Assembly (NCBI GenBank): GCA_009783295.1
Contig: WRHK01000039.1
Location: forward strand, 1 to 36,877
Direction: 5' to 3'
Length of the DNA stretch: 36,877 bases
DNA from: Promicromonosporaceae bacterium
GTDB lineage: Bacteria > Actinomycetota > Actinomycetes > Actinomycetales > Cellulomonadaceae
The first letter of the stretch is position 1. The number at the start of each line of letters is the position of its first letter. The position numbers and the translations under genes are program-made. This document shows positions 18,563 through 25,809 of the stretch, piece by piece. The notes under the pieces are model-generated. The model saw only the letters and a program-made list of their open reading frames with translations. It had not been told where the DNA came from and searched no databases.

Positions 18563-18622
18563 TCAGCGACAGCGACAGCGACAGCAGCGGACCGGGCGGG
18601 CCGGCATTCGGTGCGTGTGCAT
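18563..18622 (-). CDS. Cys-rich regulatory leader peptide of the ssu operon
   Basis: A 19-residue open frame beginning MHTHRMPARP and ending CCRCRCR, so four of the last seven residues are cysteine. It lies 136 bases upstream of ssuA on the same strand. A TACGGT box (18635-18630) is seven bases before the ATG, so it is probably translated from a leaderless mRNA. Short upstream frames with Cys codons are known in mycobacteria and other actinobacteria as cysteine-sensing leaders in front of sulfur genes. By analogy, scarce Cys-tRNA would stall the ribosome here and allow expression of the operon. It is too short for most gene callers. Position and composition make it convincing; the mechanism is inferred. 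Confidence 0.75.
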   Translation of the reverse strand: MHTHRMPARPVRCCRCRCR

Positions 18623-18735
18623 GTCGGTGACCGTAGAGCCTTCTTGAGCAAAACACACCAGAAAGAGCCAACTGTTCACGATGTGGGATGGCGCGGTCGG
18701 TCGGTCCGGCTTCCGGGCCACTTCCCGGCATCGGG

Positions 18736-18741
18736 TAGGCT
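18736..18741 (+). promoter_or_regulatory. -10 box for the bS22 gene
   Basis: TAGGCT fits TANNNT and lies 82 bases before the bS22 ATG, predicting a 5' leader of about 75 nt. No good -35 match is seen. The interval from the ssu leader promoter (about 18636) to here holds no gene I can support. Confidence 0.4.
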
Positions 18742-18823
18742 GTGGCACGGACTTTTCATCGTGTTGGCCGCCGACTGTGGACCACACGTGGTTCCATCGA
18801 CCGACCCGCACCAGGAGGACCTC

Positions 18824-18922
18824 ATGGGCTCCGTCATCAAGAAGCGCCGCAAGCGCATGGCGAAGAAGAAGCACCGCAAGCTGCTTCGCAAGACGCGTCA
18901 CCAGCGTCGCAACAAGAAGTGA
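18824..18922 (+). CDS. Small ribosomal protein bS22 (AURKAIP1/COX24 domain)
   Basis: A 32-residue, extremely basic protein (MGSVIKKRRKRMAKKKH at the start; Lys and Arg make up over half of it). It matches the actinobacterial AURKAIP1/COX24-domain protein found in mycobacterial small ribosomal subunits and named bS22. It is too short for routine gene callers. Support is strong: AGGAGG (18813-18818) five bases before the ATG, an upstream -10 box, and a perfect terminator seven bases after the stop. It forms a single-gene unit, convergent with the HAD phosphatase. Confidence 0.93.
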   Translation: MGSVIKKRRKRMAKKKHRKLLRKTRHQRRNKK

Positions 18923-18928
18923 CCTACC

Positions 18929-18961
18929 GAGGCCCGGTTCCCGCTCAGGGAACCGGGCCTC
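18929..18961 (+). terminator. Rho-independent-type terminator after bS22
   Basis: Perfect 14-bp stem GAGGCCCGGTTCCC with loop GCTCA, followed by a T-containing tail (GTGGTTTGTTCC). It starts seven bases after the bS22 stop and ends 12 bases before the stop of the convergent HAD gene, so it may serve both. Confidence 0.88.
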
Positions 18962-18973
18962 GTGGTTTGTTCC

Positions 18974-19786
18974 TTACCGCAGCTCGAGCCGCTTGCGCAC
19001 CTGGCGGCGGATCGCCCGCACCACCAGCCCGGCCGCCCACGCGGCCCCGGCCCACGACGCCGTCTTGACGCTGCGCCGCGCCACGCGGACGGGCCGCCCA
19101 CGGAACTCGCGGATGGGCCAGCCCACCTCGCGCGCGTGCCGGCGCAGGCGGCCGTCGGGGTTGATGGGGCACGGGTGGCCGACGGCGGTCATCATCGGCA
19201 GGTCGTTCAGGGAGTCGCCGTACGCGTACGACGCCTCGAGGTCGAGGTTCTCGCGCTCGGCCAGCTCGCGGACGGCGTCGGCCTTGACCGCGCCGTGCAT
19301 GAGGTCGCCCAGCAGGCGGCCCGTGTAGTAGCCGTCCTTGTGCTCGGCGATGGTGCCGAGGCAGCCCGTGGCGCCCAGGCGGCGCGCGATGAGCCGCCCG
19401 ATCTCGGCCGGCGTCGCCGTGACGAGCCACACCTGGTCGCCCGCGGCGATGTGCGCGTCCAGCAGCTTCTTGGTGCCGGGGAAGATCCGCAGCTCGAGGA
19501 CGGTGTCGTAGACCTCCTCGCCCACGGCCGTCACCTCGGCCACCGAGCGCCCCGCGATGAGCGACAGCGCGCGCTCGCGCACCGCGTCGATCTGCTCCTT
19601 GGACTCCCCGAACAGCAGGTAGCGGGCCTGGATGAAGGCGAAGCGCACCAGGTCGGCCGTGCCGAAGAACTTGCGCTGGTACAGCGCCCGCGCCAGGTGG
19701 TAGGCGCTGGCCCCGCGGATCACGGTGTTGTCGACGTCGAAGAACGCGGCGGCCTGGCGTGGAGGCGTTGCGCTGGCGTCGGACAT
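18974..19786 (-). CDS. HAD-IB family phosphatase (SerB-like)
   Basis: Hydrolase of 270 residues in the haloacid dehalogenase subfamily IB, the group of phosphoserine phosphatase. Motif I is FFDVDNT with nucleophile Asp17 and acid/base Asp19, motif II is VTATP, and motif III is YGDSLNDLPMM. The C-terminal 40 residues contain a short hydrophobic stretch (WAGAAWAAGLVV) with many Arg/Lys, suggesting membrane association. The ATG at 19786 follows AAGGTGGG. Longer in-frame starts would enter the divergent glutaredoxin gene. The substrate is not predictable; a small phosphate ester is likely. Confidence 0.88.
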   Translation of the reverse strand: MSDASATPPRQAAAFFDVDNTVIRGASAYHLARALYQRKFFGTADLVRFAFIQARYLLFGESKEQIDAVRERALSLIAGRSVAEVTAVGEEVYDTVLELRIFPGTKKLLDAHIAAGDQVWLVTATPAEIGRLIARRLGATGCLGTIAEHKDGYYTGRLLGDLMHGAVKADAVRELAERENLDLEASYAYGDSLNDLPMMTAVGHPCPINPDGRLRRHAREVGWPIREFRGRPVRVARRSVKTASWAGAAWAAGLVVRAIRRQVRKRLELR

Positions 19787-19809
19787 GCCGCCCACCTTAG
19801 CGGCGCGCG

Positions 19810-19824
19810 TAGGCTGTGGCCGTG
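19810..19824 (+). promoter_or_regulatory. Leaderless -10 box for the glutaredoxin-like gene
   Basis: TAGGCT at 19810-19815, then six bases, then GTG at 19822. This favours 19822 as the start over GTG at 19816, which would abut the -10 box directly. Confidence 0.5.
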
Positions 19825-20094
19825 GACAGGCCCCCCGGATCAGACCCCCGTGTGGTCCTGTTCTCCCGGGCCGGTTGTCACCTGTGCGACGACGCACGGG
19901 CGGTGGTGGCCCGTGTCTGCGACGCCGCTGGTGAGACGTGGCGCGAGGTGGACATCGACGCCGGCCCCGACTCCGCTACTCTCCGAGACCGGTACGGCGA
20001 CTACGTGCCCGTCGTCGAGGTCGACGGCGTGCAGCAGGGCTTCTGGCAGGTCGACGGGGACAGGCTCGCACGACGGCTCGCGGGGCGCCGGTGA
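19822..20094 (+). CDS. Glutaredoxin-like (DUF836) thiol protein
   Basis: Small thioredoxin-fold protein of 90 residues. The opening strand VVLFSRAGCHLCDDA carries a CxxC redox pair, followed by a helix, the strand EVDID, and the cis-Pro region YVPVVEVDG. This matches the DUF836 glutaredoxin group found next to rex in actinobacteria. It probably works as a cytoplasmic dithiol oxidoreductase; the partner is unknown. The gene precedes rex by 40 bases in the same direction, so the two are probably co-transcribed, linking thiol and NADH redox functions. Confidence 0.85.
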   Translation: MDRPPGSDPRVVLFSRAGCHLCDDARAVVARVCDAAGETWREVDIDAGPDSATLRDRYGDYVPVVEVDGVQQGFWQVDGDRLARRLAGRR

Positions 20095-20134
20095 CGGCGT
20101 CGCTGCGGGACGCGGCGGTGGACAGGAGGATGCG

Positions 20135-20797
20135 GTGATCGAGACCGGCGACGTGGCGGTCCCGGCGGCGACGGTGGCTCGCCTGCCCTACTACCTGCGC
20201 GCCCTGCGCGACCTCGAGGCGGCGGGCGTCCGCACGACGTCGTCGACGGAGCTCGCCGAGGCGTCCGGGGTCGGCTCCGCGCAGCTGCGCAAGGACCTGT
20301 CCTACCTGGGCTCGTTCGGCACGCGCGGCGTGGGGTACGACGTCGGGTCGCTGGGCGGCGTGATCTCGGGCGCGCTGGGGCTCGGGTCCGTGCACCGGCT
20401 CGCCATCATCGGCATCGGCAACCTGGGCCAGGCGCTGGCCAACTACTCGGGCTACACGCAGCGCGGGTTCCAGGTAGTGGCGCTGCTGGACGTGTCGCCG
20501 GCCGTCGTGGGCACGCGGCCGTCGGGCGGGCTCGCCGTCGAGCCGCTGGACGCGCTGGAGCACGTGATCGCCCGCGAGGGCGTCACCATGGTGGTCATCG
20601 CGACGCCCGGGCCGGCCGCGCAGGCCGTCGCCGAGCGCGTCGTCGGCGCCGGGGTGCGGGAGATCCTGTCGTTCGCGCCGGTGGCCCTCCAGCTGCCCGA
20701 CGACGTCGTGGTGCGCAGCGTCGACGTCGCCGGCGAGCTGCAGATCCTGGCCTTCCACGCAGCGGCCCGGGCCGCGACTGCGACCCGGGCCGGCTGA
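20135..20797 (+). CDS. rex: Redox-sensing transcriptional repressor Rex
   Basis: NADH/NAD+-sensing repressor of 220 residues. The N-terminal winged helix spans about residues 15-70, with the recognition part SGVGSAQLRKDLSYLG and the conserved FGTRGVGYDV wing. The Rossmann domain begins IIGIGNLGQALANY with GxGxxG at 93-98, and the C-terminal helix ends LQILAFHA. Rex binds TTGTGA-type palindromes when NADH is low and releases them when NADH rises. The GTG at 20135 has GGAGG (20125-20129) five bases upstream. A perfect candidate operator is present at 31946-31965 next to menB. Confidence 0.97.
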   Translation: MIETGDVAVPAATVARLPYYLRALRDLEAAGVRTTSSTELAEASGVGSAQLRKDLSYLGSFGTRGVGYDVGSLGGVISGALGLGSVHRLAIIGIGNLGQALANYSGYTQRGFQVVALLDVSPAVVGTRPSGGLAVEPLDALEHVIAREGVTMVVIATPGPAAQAVAERVVGAGVREILSFAPVALQLPDDVVVRSVDVAGELQILAFHAAARAATATRAG

Positions 20798-20805
20798 ACG
20801 TCCCC

Positions 20806-20840
20806 GGTGGTCGAGCCCGTCGACGACAGGCTCAACCGCC
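20806..20840. terminator. Imperfect hairpin of the GGTGGTCGAGCC family after rex
   Basis: GGTGGTCGAGCCCGTCG pairs with the downstream CGACAGGCTCAACCGCC at 14 of 17 positions. It starts eight bases after the rex stop and ends 11 bases before the convergent yceI stop. It is probably a bidirectional terminator. Its arms share the core of the 22-nt element found inside resA, resB, ccsB and menD. Confidence 0.65.
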
Positions 20841-20851
20841 GATCAGTTGGC

Positions 20852-21403
20852 TCAGTTCTTGACGATCGTCGAGATGTCGAGGGCGATCTTGACCTTGTCG
20901 CCCACCAGGAAGCCGCCGGTCTCGAGGGCCGCGTTCCAGGTCAGGCCGAAGTCGGCGCGCGAGATCTCGAGCTCGGTCTCGAAGCCGGCGCGGTTGTTGC
21001 CGAACGGGTCGGTGGCGGTGCCGGTGAACTCGGTCTCGAGCTCGACCTGCTTGGTGACGCCGTTGATCTGCAGGTCGCCCACGACGACGAGGTCGTTGCC
21101 GTCGGCCTTGACGGACGTCGACGTGAACGTCCACGTCGGGCGCTCCTCGGCGTGCCAGAAGTCGGCGCTCTTGAGGTGGTTGTCGCGGTTCTCGTCGCCC
21201 GTGCTCACCTGGGCGGCGTCGAGCTCGGCGACGACGGCCGACGACTCGACGTCGTCGCCGACGGTGATGGTGCCAGACGCGATGCCGATGGTCCCGCGGA
21301 CCTTCGCGATGCCGGCGTGCCGGACGGAGAAGGACGCGGTGGAGTGCGCGGCGTCGATGACGTAGGTACCGGCGGTGAGGCCGGTGGGCAGCGGCGTGGC
21401 CAT
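20852..21403 (-). CDS. YceI family lipid-binding protein
   Basis: Eight-stranded lipocalin-like protein of 183 residues that binds polyisoprenoid or similar lipids. Family signs: YVIDAAHSTASFSVRHAGIAKVRG at the start (continuous), HLKSADFWHAEERPTW in the middle, DLQINGVTKQVEL, and ISRADFGLTWNAALETGG near the end. No signal peptide is seen, so it is probably cytoplasmic, as is common in actinobacteria. The ATG at 21403 has GAGGAG seven bases upstream. It is divergent from a MarR regulator, with a palindromic operator between them. Confidence 0.92.
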   Translation of the reverse strand: MATPLPTGLTAGTYVIDAAHSTASFSVRHAGIAKVRGTIGIASGTITVGDDVESSAVVAELDAAQVSTGDENRDNHLKSADFWHAEERPTWTFTSTSVKADGNDLVVVGDLQINGVTKQVELETEFTGTATDPFGNNRAGFETELEISRADFGLTWNAALETGGFLVGDKVKIALDISTIVKN

Positions 21404-21457
21404 GGTGGAGCTCCTCGTGATCGTCCAGCTGAAGGGGTGGTCGCTTGCTCGTGGCGA

Positions 21458-21475
21458 TAGTTGAAAACGCAACTA
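21458..21475. promoter_or_regulatory. Candidate MarR operator in the yceI-marR gap
   Basis: Perfect inverted repeat TAGTTG-N6-CAACTA, 55 bases upstream of the yceI start and 36 bases before the marR -10 box. The arm sequence and size suit a MarR dimer. The simplest reading is that the adjacent MarR protein controls yceI, and perhaps itself, through this site. Confidence 0.7.
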
Positions 21476-21523
21476 GCAGGTCGTACGGCGTTGCTAACCA
21501 GACGCTCGCGTAGGTTATTCCCC

Positions 21524-21988
21524 ATGGCTGAGCCCCGGTGGTTGACCGACGAGCAGCAGCGTTCCTGGCGCGCGTACGTCACGGGCACCGCGCGGTTCGT
21601 CGAGGCGCTCGACCGCGCCCACGACCAGGGCATCCCCCTCGCCCTGGGCGAGTACCACCTGCTCGTCCAGCTCTCCGACCGCGCCGACCGGACCGTGCGC
21701 ATGTCCGACCTCGCGGAGGGCCTGGTGCTGTCCCGCAGCAGGCTCACCCACACCGTCGACCGCATGGAGAAGCGCGGGCTCGTGGTGCGCGAACCCGTGC
21801 CCGGCGACCGCCGCGGGGTCAACTGCGTGATGACCGACGCCGGGTGGGAGGCCCTGGTCGAGTCCGCCCCGCTCCACGTGGCCGCCGTCCGCCGCCTCAT
21901 GGTCGACGTGCTCGACGACGACGAGCTCACCATGCTCGGCCACGCCATGGCCAAGGTGGCCCAGGAGGCCAAGACCCCCGCCGAGTGA
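21524..21988 (+). CDS. MarR family transcriptional regulator
   Basis: Dimeric winged-helix regulator of 154 residues. The dimerisation helices flank a central DNA-binding domain (about residues 45-115): the helix-turn-helix lies in VRMSDLAEGLVLSRSRLTHT and the wing in KRGLVVREPVPGDRRG, followed by the family's VMTDAGWEAL. The ATG at 21524 is seven bases after a TAGGTT box (21511-21516), implying a leaderless transcript; a TTG at 21461 would lie in the operator and is unlikely. Its divergent neighbour yceI is the obvious target. The ligand is unknown. Confidence 0.93.
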   Translation: MAEPRWLTDEQQRSWRAYVTGTARFVEALDRAHDQGIPLALGEYHLLVQLSDRADRTVRMSDLAEGLVLSRSRLTHTVDRMEKRGLVVREPVPGDRRGVNCVMTDAGWEALVESAPLHVAAVRRLMVDVLDDDELTMLGHAMAKVAQEAKTPAE

Positions 21989-22013
21989 CACTGCTCTCAC
22001 AGCGACTGGCGCT

Positions 22014-22029
22014 CACTGAGCGCTCAGTG
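22014..22029. promoter_or_regulatory. 16-bp perfect palindrome before the histidine phosphatase gene
   Basis: CACTGAGCGCTCAGTG, 20 bases upstream of the ATG at 22050. Its form is like operators of TetR-type dimers, and its position would overlap the promoter. It could instead be a weak terminator for marR, which ends at 21988. No TetR gene is in the window. Confidence 0.45.
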
Positions 22030-22049
22030 GCGCGTGGGACACTGACGCC

Positions 22050-22700
22050 ATGGTGACCACGACCGTCCACCTCCTGCGGCATGGCGAGGTGTACAACCCC
22101 GGCCGCGTGCTCTACGGGCGGCTCCCGGGCTACCACCTGTCCGAGCGCGGGCACGAGATGGCCCGTGTCGTCGCCGCCGCGCTCACCGAGCAGAAGCGCG
22201 ACGTCGTCGCCGTGACCGCCTCCCCGCTGCAGCGCGCGCAGGAGACCGCGGCGCCCCTCTCGGCCGCGTTCGGCCTGGAGACGGGCGCCGACGAGCGGCT
22301 GATCGAGGCCGGCAACCGGTTCGAGGGCACCACCATCGGCGCCCGCCCGTGGCAGCTGGCCAACCCGCGCTGGTGGGGCCTGCTGCGCAATCCGCTGCGG
22401 CCGTCGTGGGGCGAGCCGTACCGCGAGCAGGCGACGCGCATGCAGGCCGCCGTCGCCGCCGCGCGCGACGCCCACCCCGGGCACGAGGTGGTGCTGGTCA
22501 GCCACCAGCTGCCGATCTGGGTCACCCGGCTCGCCTACGAGGGCAAGCACCTGTGGCACGACCCCCGCAAGCGCCAGTGCACGCTCGCCTCGCTGACGAG
22601 CCTGCACTTCGAGGACGACGACCTGGCCGGCATCGAGTACTCCGAGCCCGCCCGGCACCTGGCCACGTCGCTGAGCAAGGGGGCGTGGTCCGTCAAGTGA
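22050..22700 (+). CDS. Histidine phosphatase family protein
   Basis: Phosphoglycerate-mutase-like phosphatase of 216 residues. The catalytic motif LLRHGE is at the start (Arg10, His11), a second arginine lies in ASPLQRAQET, and the second catalytic His is His152 in LVSHQLPIW. The reaction passes through a phospho-His; the substrate of such proteins cannot be told from sequence. In actinobacteria a gene of this type often starts the cytochrome c maturation operon, as here: its stop overlaps the resA GTG (GTGA). The insert around NPRWWGLLRNPLRPSWGEP is a notable lineage feature. Confidence 0.9.
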   Translation: MVTTTVHLLRHGEVYNPGRVLYGRLPGYHLSERGHEMARVVAAALTEQKRDVVAVTASPLQRAQETAAPLSAAFGLETGADERLIEAGNRFEGTTIGARPWQLANPRWWGLLRNPLRPSWGEPYREQATRMQAAVAAARDAHPGHEVVLVSHQLPIWVTRLAYEGKHLWHDPRKRQCTLASLTSLHFEDDDLAGIEYSEPARHLATSLSKGAWSVK

Positions 22701-23320
22701 GGGTCTCGACACGCTCGACTGCCGGGAACGGCAAGCACGCCGGGAAGGCGACCGCTCGGAAGGCGGCCGCCTTCCTGGTCGCCGCCCTCGTGCTGCTCGC
22801 CGGCTGCTCGCAGAGCTCCGGCGCGGGGAACGTCGTCGGCCAGGGGTTCGTCTCCGGAGACGGCTCCGTGCAGCAGTGGGACGCCGGCAACCGCAAGGAC
22901 CCCGTGGTCATCGCGGGCAAGGACTTCGCCGGCAAGGCGGTCAGCACCGCGGACTGGTCGGGCGACGTCGTCGTCGTCAACACCTGGTACGCCGGGTGCG
23001 CGCCCTGCCGCGCCGAGGCACCCGACCTGGTGAAGATGGCCAACGCCCGCGCCGCCGACGGCGTCAAGGTGCTCGGCATCAACACGCAGGACGACGCCGG
23101 CGCCGCGCAGGCCTTCGAGCGGACGTTCTCCACCCCCTACCCGTCGATCCAGGACACCTCCGGCGCGGTGATCGCGAAGCTGTCGGGCGTGGTCCCGCTG
23201 CAGGCCGTGCCCACCACGGTGGTGCTCGACAAGGACCACCGCGTGGCCGCCCGCATCATCGGCCAGCTCGTCCCCGGGACCCTCGACGCGATCCTCGACG
23301 ACGTGCTTGCGGGGAAGTAG
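22697..23320 (+). CDS. resA: ResA/TlpA-like thiol-disulfide lipoprotein
   Basis: Extracytoplasmic thioredoxin-like lipoprotein of 207 residues that reduces the haem-binding cysteines of apocytochrome c. The export signal ends in the lipobox LLAGC (Cys37). The active site is Cys101-Ala-Pro-Cys104 in WYAGCAPCRAE, and the cis-Pro loop is VPTTVVLD. It receives electrons from CcdA, encoded next. The GTG at 22697 overlaps the previous stop. The first codons (VRVSTRSTAG) are made by a 22-nt element, GGTCTCGACACGCTCGACTG plus CC at 22702-22723, so the N-terminus may have been altered by its insertion. Confidence 0.92.
   Translation: MRVSTRSTAGNGKHAGKATARKAAAFLVAALVLLAGCSQSSGAGNVVGQGFVSGDGSVQQWDAGNRKDPVVIAGKDFAGKAVSTADWSGDVVVVNTWYAGCAPCRAEAPDLVKMANARAADGVKVLGINTQDDAGAAQAFERTFSTPYPSIQDTSGAVIAKLSGVVPLQAVPTTVVLDKDHRVAARIIGQLVPGTLDAILDDVLAGK
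22702..22723. repeat. 22-nt GGTCTCGAC-type element in the resA start
   Basis: GGTCTCGAC-AC-GCTCGACTGCC. It matches the elements at 24156, 25997 (reverse) and 33919 in the pattern GGTSTCGAC-N2-GCTCGACCRCC. It encodes the unusual N-terminal residues RVSTRSTA of ResA. Confidence 0.7.
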
Positions 23321-24085
23321 ATGGGGGAGACCTTCGCCACCACCGCCTACTCCGGGTCGCTGCTTCTCGCCGTCCCGGTCGCGATCCTCGCGGGGCTGGT
23401 CTCGTTCGCGTCGCCGTGCGTGCTGCCGCTGGTGCCCGGGTACGTCGGGTACGTGAGCGGCATGGCGGCGACGTCGACGTCGGCCGGCGGCACGCGCGGG
23501 GCGACGGGGCGCGGGCGCGTGCTCAGCGGGGTCGCGCTCTTCGTGGCCGGGTTCACCGTCGTGTTCGTGGCGCTCATGGCGGCCGCGGGCGCCATCGGGT
23601 CGCACCTGGTGCGCTGGGAGGACGGCATCAGCCGGGTGCTCGGCGTCGTCGTCATCCTGCTCGGGCTGGCGTTCCTGGGCGGCATCCCGTTCCTCCAGCG
23701 CGAGCGGCGCTTCCACGTGAGCCCGCGCGCGGGGCTGTGGGGGGCGCCCCTGCTGGGCATCGTGTTCGGCCTCGGGTGGACGCCCTGCATCGGCCCGACC
23801 CTGACCGCCATCACGGCCCTCTCCCTCGACCAGGCGTCCGTCGCGCGCGGCGTGGCGCTCGGCATCGCGTACTGCCTCGGGCTGGGCGTGCCGTTCCTGC
23901 TCGTGGCGCTGGGGCTGCAGTCGTCGCAGCGCATGCTCGGGTTCCTGCGCCGGCACCGGCTGGCGATGCTGCGCCTGGGCGGCGGGCTGCTGGTGCTGAT
24001 CGGGCTCGCGCTCGTGACGGGCCTGTGGGGGGCGGTCATCCGGGGGATCCAGGGCTGGATCGGCGGCTGGGAGACGGTGGTCTGA
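23321..24085 (+). CDS. ccdA: Cytochrome c biogenesis protein CcdA
   Basis: Integral membrane electron carrier of 254 residues with six predicted helices. It passes electrons from cytoplasmic thioredoxin to ResA outside the membrane. The two redox cysteines are in FASPCVLPLVPGY (helix 1) and GWTPCIGPTL (helix 4), the family's signature pair. The ATG follows the resA stop directly (TAGATG), and the stop overlaps the resB ATG (TGATG). System II maturation is confirmed by the neighbouring resB and ccsB genes. Confidence 0.95.
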   Translation: MGETFATTAYSGSLLLAVPVAILAGLVSFASPCVLPLVPGYVGYVSGMAATSTSAGGTRGATGRGRVLSGVALFVAGFTVVFVALMAAAGAIGSHLVRWEDGISRVLGVVVILLGLAFLGGIPFLQRERRFHVSPRAGLWGAPLLGIVFGLGWTPCIGPTLTAITALSLDQASVARGVALGIAYCLGLGVPFLLVALGLQSSQRMLGFLRRHRLAMLRLGGGLLVLIGLALVTGLWGAVIRGIQGWIGGWETVV

Positions 24086-25809
24086 TGAGCGAGCGCACGC
24101 AGTACAAGCCTGAGGGGATCGCGGACGAGTTCGTCACGACGTCCGCGTCGGAGGGGGTGTCGACCGGCTCGACCGCCGGGGGCGGCGACGGCCCGCGCCT
24201 GCCCGTGCTCGGCGTCGTCGGATGGCTGCGCTGGACGTGGCGGCAGCTCACCTCCATGCGCGTGGCCCTGCTGCTGCTCATGCTGCTGGCCGTGGCCGCC
24301 GTGCCCGGGTCGGTGCTGCCGCAGCGCGGGCCCAACCCCGACAAGGTGCTCGAGTACCTCGGCGGGCACACCACCCTGGGGCCGTGGCTGGACCGGCTCG
24401 GGTTCTTCAGCGTGTACACGTCGCCGTGGTTCAGCGCGATCTACCTGCTGCTCTTCGTCTCGCTGATCGGGTGCATCCTGCCGCGCGTCGCGGCGCACGC
24501 CCGCAACCTGCGCGGCCGCCCGCCGCACACCCCGGCCCGGTTCGGCCGGTTCCCAGCGAAGGCCTCGGCCTTCTCGACCGCGTCGCCCGACGACGTCGTC
24601 GCCGCCGTCGGTGCCCACCTGCGGCGCGGGCGCGTGTTCCGGGTGGACCTCGGCGCCGAGGACGCGCGCGGGGAGCGACCCGCGACCCGCACCGTCGCTG
24701 CCGAGCGCGGCTACTTCCGCGAGACCGGCAACCTGGTGTTCCACATCGCGCTGCTGGGCCTGCTCGTGTCCATCGCCACCGGCCAGCTGCTGCACTACCG
24801 AGGCCAGGCGATCATCACCGAGGGGCGCGGGTTCGCGAACGCCGTCGTCGACTACGACACGTTCGACAAGGGCGCGTGGTTCCGGCCGCAGGAGCTCAGC
24901 CCGTTCTCGCTGACGCTCGACGACTTCTCGTCGAGGTTCGCCTCGGACACCGTCGCGTTCGCCCAGGCCCGCGACTTCACCGCCTACGTCACCGTCACCG
25001 ACGCCGACGGCAGCGCGAGCAAGCAGACCATCAAGGTCAACCACCCGCTCACCATCGCGGGCGCCAAGGTGTACCTCCAGGGCAACGGGTTCGCGCCCGA
25101 GGTCACCGTGCGGGACGCCAAGGGCGAGGTCGCGTTCTCGGGCCGGGTGCCGTTCATCCCGCAGGACAACGTCTACACGTCGCGCGGCGTCATCAAGGTG
25201 CCCGACGTCAGCAAGGGCCTCGAGCAGATCGGCCTCACCGGGTACTTCCTGCCCACCGCCGTCATCAACGCCGACGGCACCGCCCGCTCCGCGTTCCCGC
25301 AGCCCGAGAACCCGATGCTCGTGCTGCAGGTGTGGTCGGGCGACCTGGGCCTCGACGCCGGCGTGCCCCAGAACGTCTACAAGCTCGACACCGCCACGAT
25401 GACCGCCGCGACCGGCTCCGACGGCAAGCGCGCCCAGGTGCTGGTCGCCCCCGGCCAGACCGTCAAGCTGCCGGACGGCCTGGGCACCATCACGATGAGC
25501 AAGGACATCCCGCGCTACGTCGCGCTCGACCTGCGCTACGACCCGTCGCTCGCCTGGGTGCTCACGTTCGCGCTGCTGGCCCTCGCCGGCCTGGGCGTCT
25601 CGCTGTTCACGCCGCGCCGCCGCGTCTGGGTCCGCGCCTGGGCGCTGCCGTCCGGCGACACGCAGGTCGAGCTCGCCGGGCTCGCCCGCGGCGACGACGC
25701 CGGCCTCCAGGGCGAGGTCGACCGGGCGCTCGCCGCGGTGCCCGGCGCCGACCCACCCACGAACTCCGCCACGCACTCCGCCACGCACGACCAGGAGGAA
25801 CCCCGATGA
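24085..25809 (+). CDS. resB: Cytochrome c biogenesis protein ResB (CcsB/Ccs1 family)
   Basis: Membrane scaffold of 574 residues in the System II haem ligation complex, partner of the CcsA-type protein encoded next. A variable N-terminus of about 55 residues precedes four helices: around MRVALLLLMLLAVAAV, FSAIYLLLFVSLIGCIL, LVFHIALLGLLVSIATG and the C-terminal LAWVLTFALLALAGLGV. The large external domain between helices three and four holds the TIKVNHPL and AKVYLQGNGFAP motifs of the family. The N-terminal linker residues GVSTGSTAGG come from a 22-nt repeat element. The Ser/Thr/His tail (TNSATHSATH) is unusual. Confidence 0.93.
   Translation: MSERTQYKPEGIADEFVTTSASEGVSTGSTAGGGDGPRLPVLGVVGWLRWTWRQLTSMRVALLLLMLLAVAAVPGSVLPQRGPNPDKVLEYLGGHTTLGPWLDRLGFFSVYTSPWFSAIYLLLFVSLIGCILPRVAAHARNLRGRPPHTPARFGRFPAKASAFSTASPDDVVAAVGAHLRRGRVFRVDLGAEDARGERPATRTVAAERGYFRETGNLVFHIALLGLLVSIATGQLLHYRGQAIITEGRGFANAVVDYDTFDKGAWFRPQELSPFSLTLDDFSSRFASDTVAFAQARDFTAYVTVTDADGSASKQTIKVNHPLTIAGAKVYLQGNGFAPEVTVRDAKGEVAFSGRVPFIPQDNVYTSRGVIKVPDVSKGLEQIGLTGYFLPTAVINADGTARSAFPQPENPMLVLQVWSGDLGLDAGVPQNVYKLDTATMTAATGSDGKRAQVLVAPGQTVKLPDGLGTITMSKDIPRYVALDLRYDPSLAWVLTFALLALAGLGVSLFTPRRRVWVRAWALPSGDTQVELAGLARGDDAGLQGEVDRALAAVPGADPPTNSATHSATHDQEEPR
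24156..24177. repeat. 22-nt GGTGTCGAC-type element in resB
   Basis: GGTGTCGAC-CG-GCTCGACCGCC, encoding VSTGSTA in the unconserved N-terminal linker of ResB. Same pattern and length as the copies in resA and menD. Confidence 0.75.

Noticed and set aside
18427-18670. SAM riboswitch or other known riboswitch before ssuA
   Set aside because: No recognisable riboswitch core was found by eye; the Cys-rich leader peptide explains the region better. A covariance-model search would settle it.
22876-25809. The resB frame read upstream as a 977-codon fusion, and an 853-codon frame at 24222-26783
   Set aside because: The parts upstream of the true ATG starts (24085 and 25806) are Arg-rich shadows of resA/ccdA and resB; TGATG and ATGA overlaps mark the real starts.
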